IMG/VR virus record: IMGVR_UViG_3300007511_000188
Coordinates: 1 to 21,122 of that record
DNA: 21,122 nt
From: a virus
Direction: 5' to 3' (one strand)
The notes under the pieces were generated by a model, which saw nothing but the letters and a program-made list of their open reading frames with translations, searched no databases and was not told the origin of the DNA. How positions within the stretch are numbered: the stretch's first letter is position 1; each line of letters begins with the position of its first letter. This document shows, one piece after another, positions 20,784 to 21,122 of the stretch. The position numbers were made by a program, and so were the translations under genes.

Positions 20784-21122
20784 AGTCCCTCGAAGATCGA
20801 CGAGAGAACGGGCTCCGCTACACACCGGCAGTTGATCGGCTCTCCCGGGTGTCCCTCCGGCGACCCCTCCGCCCAGGTGAACGTCTGCCCGTCGAAGTCC
20901 TCGTGAGATGGCCGGACCCGCTCGTCCCTCGATGACCTCCAGACGTAGCTCGTGACGCCCATCCGGGTTTGGCGGATCTGGGTCAACTCGCCATTCAGGC
21001 TCGCGACCTGATCCCTCGCGATGAGCTTCGCCCGACGCTTCGAGACCCCGAAGGCCTCGCGGACCCCCTTCGCGATCTCCGCGTTCGACCGGCCCCGGCG
21101 GAAGCCGGCGAGGACCGTCGAC
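20780..21122 (-). CDS. Minor head / head morphogenesis protein (SPP1 gp7, Mu gpF-like), C-terminus
   Basis: The frame is open from the right edge to TGA at 20780 (113 residues seen), so the gene is 5'-partial. The visible part runs from TVLAGFRRGRSNAEIAKGV through SKRRAKLIARDQVASLNGEL. It ends with TSYVWRSSRDERVRPSH, the diagnostic motif of the Phage_Mu_F/SPP1 gp7 family, then FDGQTFTWAEG and GEPINCRC. The 'ARDQ..KLN..L...RQ..G...Y.WR.S.DeRVRp.H..ldG..f.w......PG...nCRC' pattern is very characteristic. The protein sits at the portal inside the prohead and is packaged with or near DNA. The portal and terminase genes should lie just to the right of the window. Confidence 0.9.
   Translation of the reverse strand, partial: STVLAGFRRGRSNAEIAKGVREAFGVSKRRAKLIARDQVASLNGELTQIRQTRMGVTSYVWRSSRDERVRPSHEDFDGQTFTWAEGSPEGHPGEPINCRCVAEPVLSSIFEGL

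Overview
The window is a continuous block of virion-structure genes from a GC-rich, contractile-tailed bacteriophage or prophage. All genes except one lie on the minus strand, so the block reads from right (head) to left (baseplate). No RNA gene, CRISPR array, integrase or insertion sequence was seen. The host cannot be named from the sequence. Codon use is strongly skewed (CTC for Leu, GAG for Glu, ATC for Ile), which fits a GC-rich bacterium. The family set (DUF2213 protease, cement protein, DUF2184 major capsid, DUF4054, gp10-like, DUF3383 sheath, DUF3277 tube, Dit-like, Pam3-type plug, gp25-like, gpJ-like) matches the myophage architecture known from phages such as E217, Bcep781 and Pam3.

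Right to left: (1) 21122-20589 holds the end of an SPP1-gp7/Mu-gpF-type minor head gene and a small Cys-rich hydrophobic protein coupled to it. (2) 19652-20608 is the only plus-strand gene. It is a TGT/DpdA-like TIM-barrel enzyme, probably for 7-deazaguanine base exchange, with its own sigma70-like promoter. (3) 19539-18277 is the prohead protease with a coiled-coil scaffold tail. (4) 18273-12690 is an unusual block of six tightly coupled genes of fibre-like character, including a 952-residue repeat and beta-helix protein, placed between the protease and the cement/major capsid genes. (5) 12674-11175 are cement and major capsid. (6) 11059-9214 are neck and head-tail completion proteins. (7) 9153-5111 are sheath, tube, tail assembly chaperone and tape measure. 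(8) 5107-970 are the baseplate genes: Dit-like, plug, hub, spike, gp25-like wedge and gpJ-like wedge. (9) 968-1 is the start of a large beta-rich protein that runs off the left edge.

The genes form what looks like one late operon. Many junctions are 1-8 base overlaps (ATGA, GTGA, TGATG) or directly abutting stop and start codons. Hairpins sit at three of the few real gaps: after the major capsid gene, before the sheath gene, and between the tube and chaperone genes.

The strongest non-obvious signals are: a -1 programmed frameshift in the tail assembly chaperone (slippery T TTT TTC, a hairpin 7 nt downstream, and an 85-codon extension whose stop overlaps the tape-measure start); the inverted DpdA/TGT-like gene; and the putative head-fibre module with its repeats, Cys ladder and a compositionally foreign patch.
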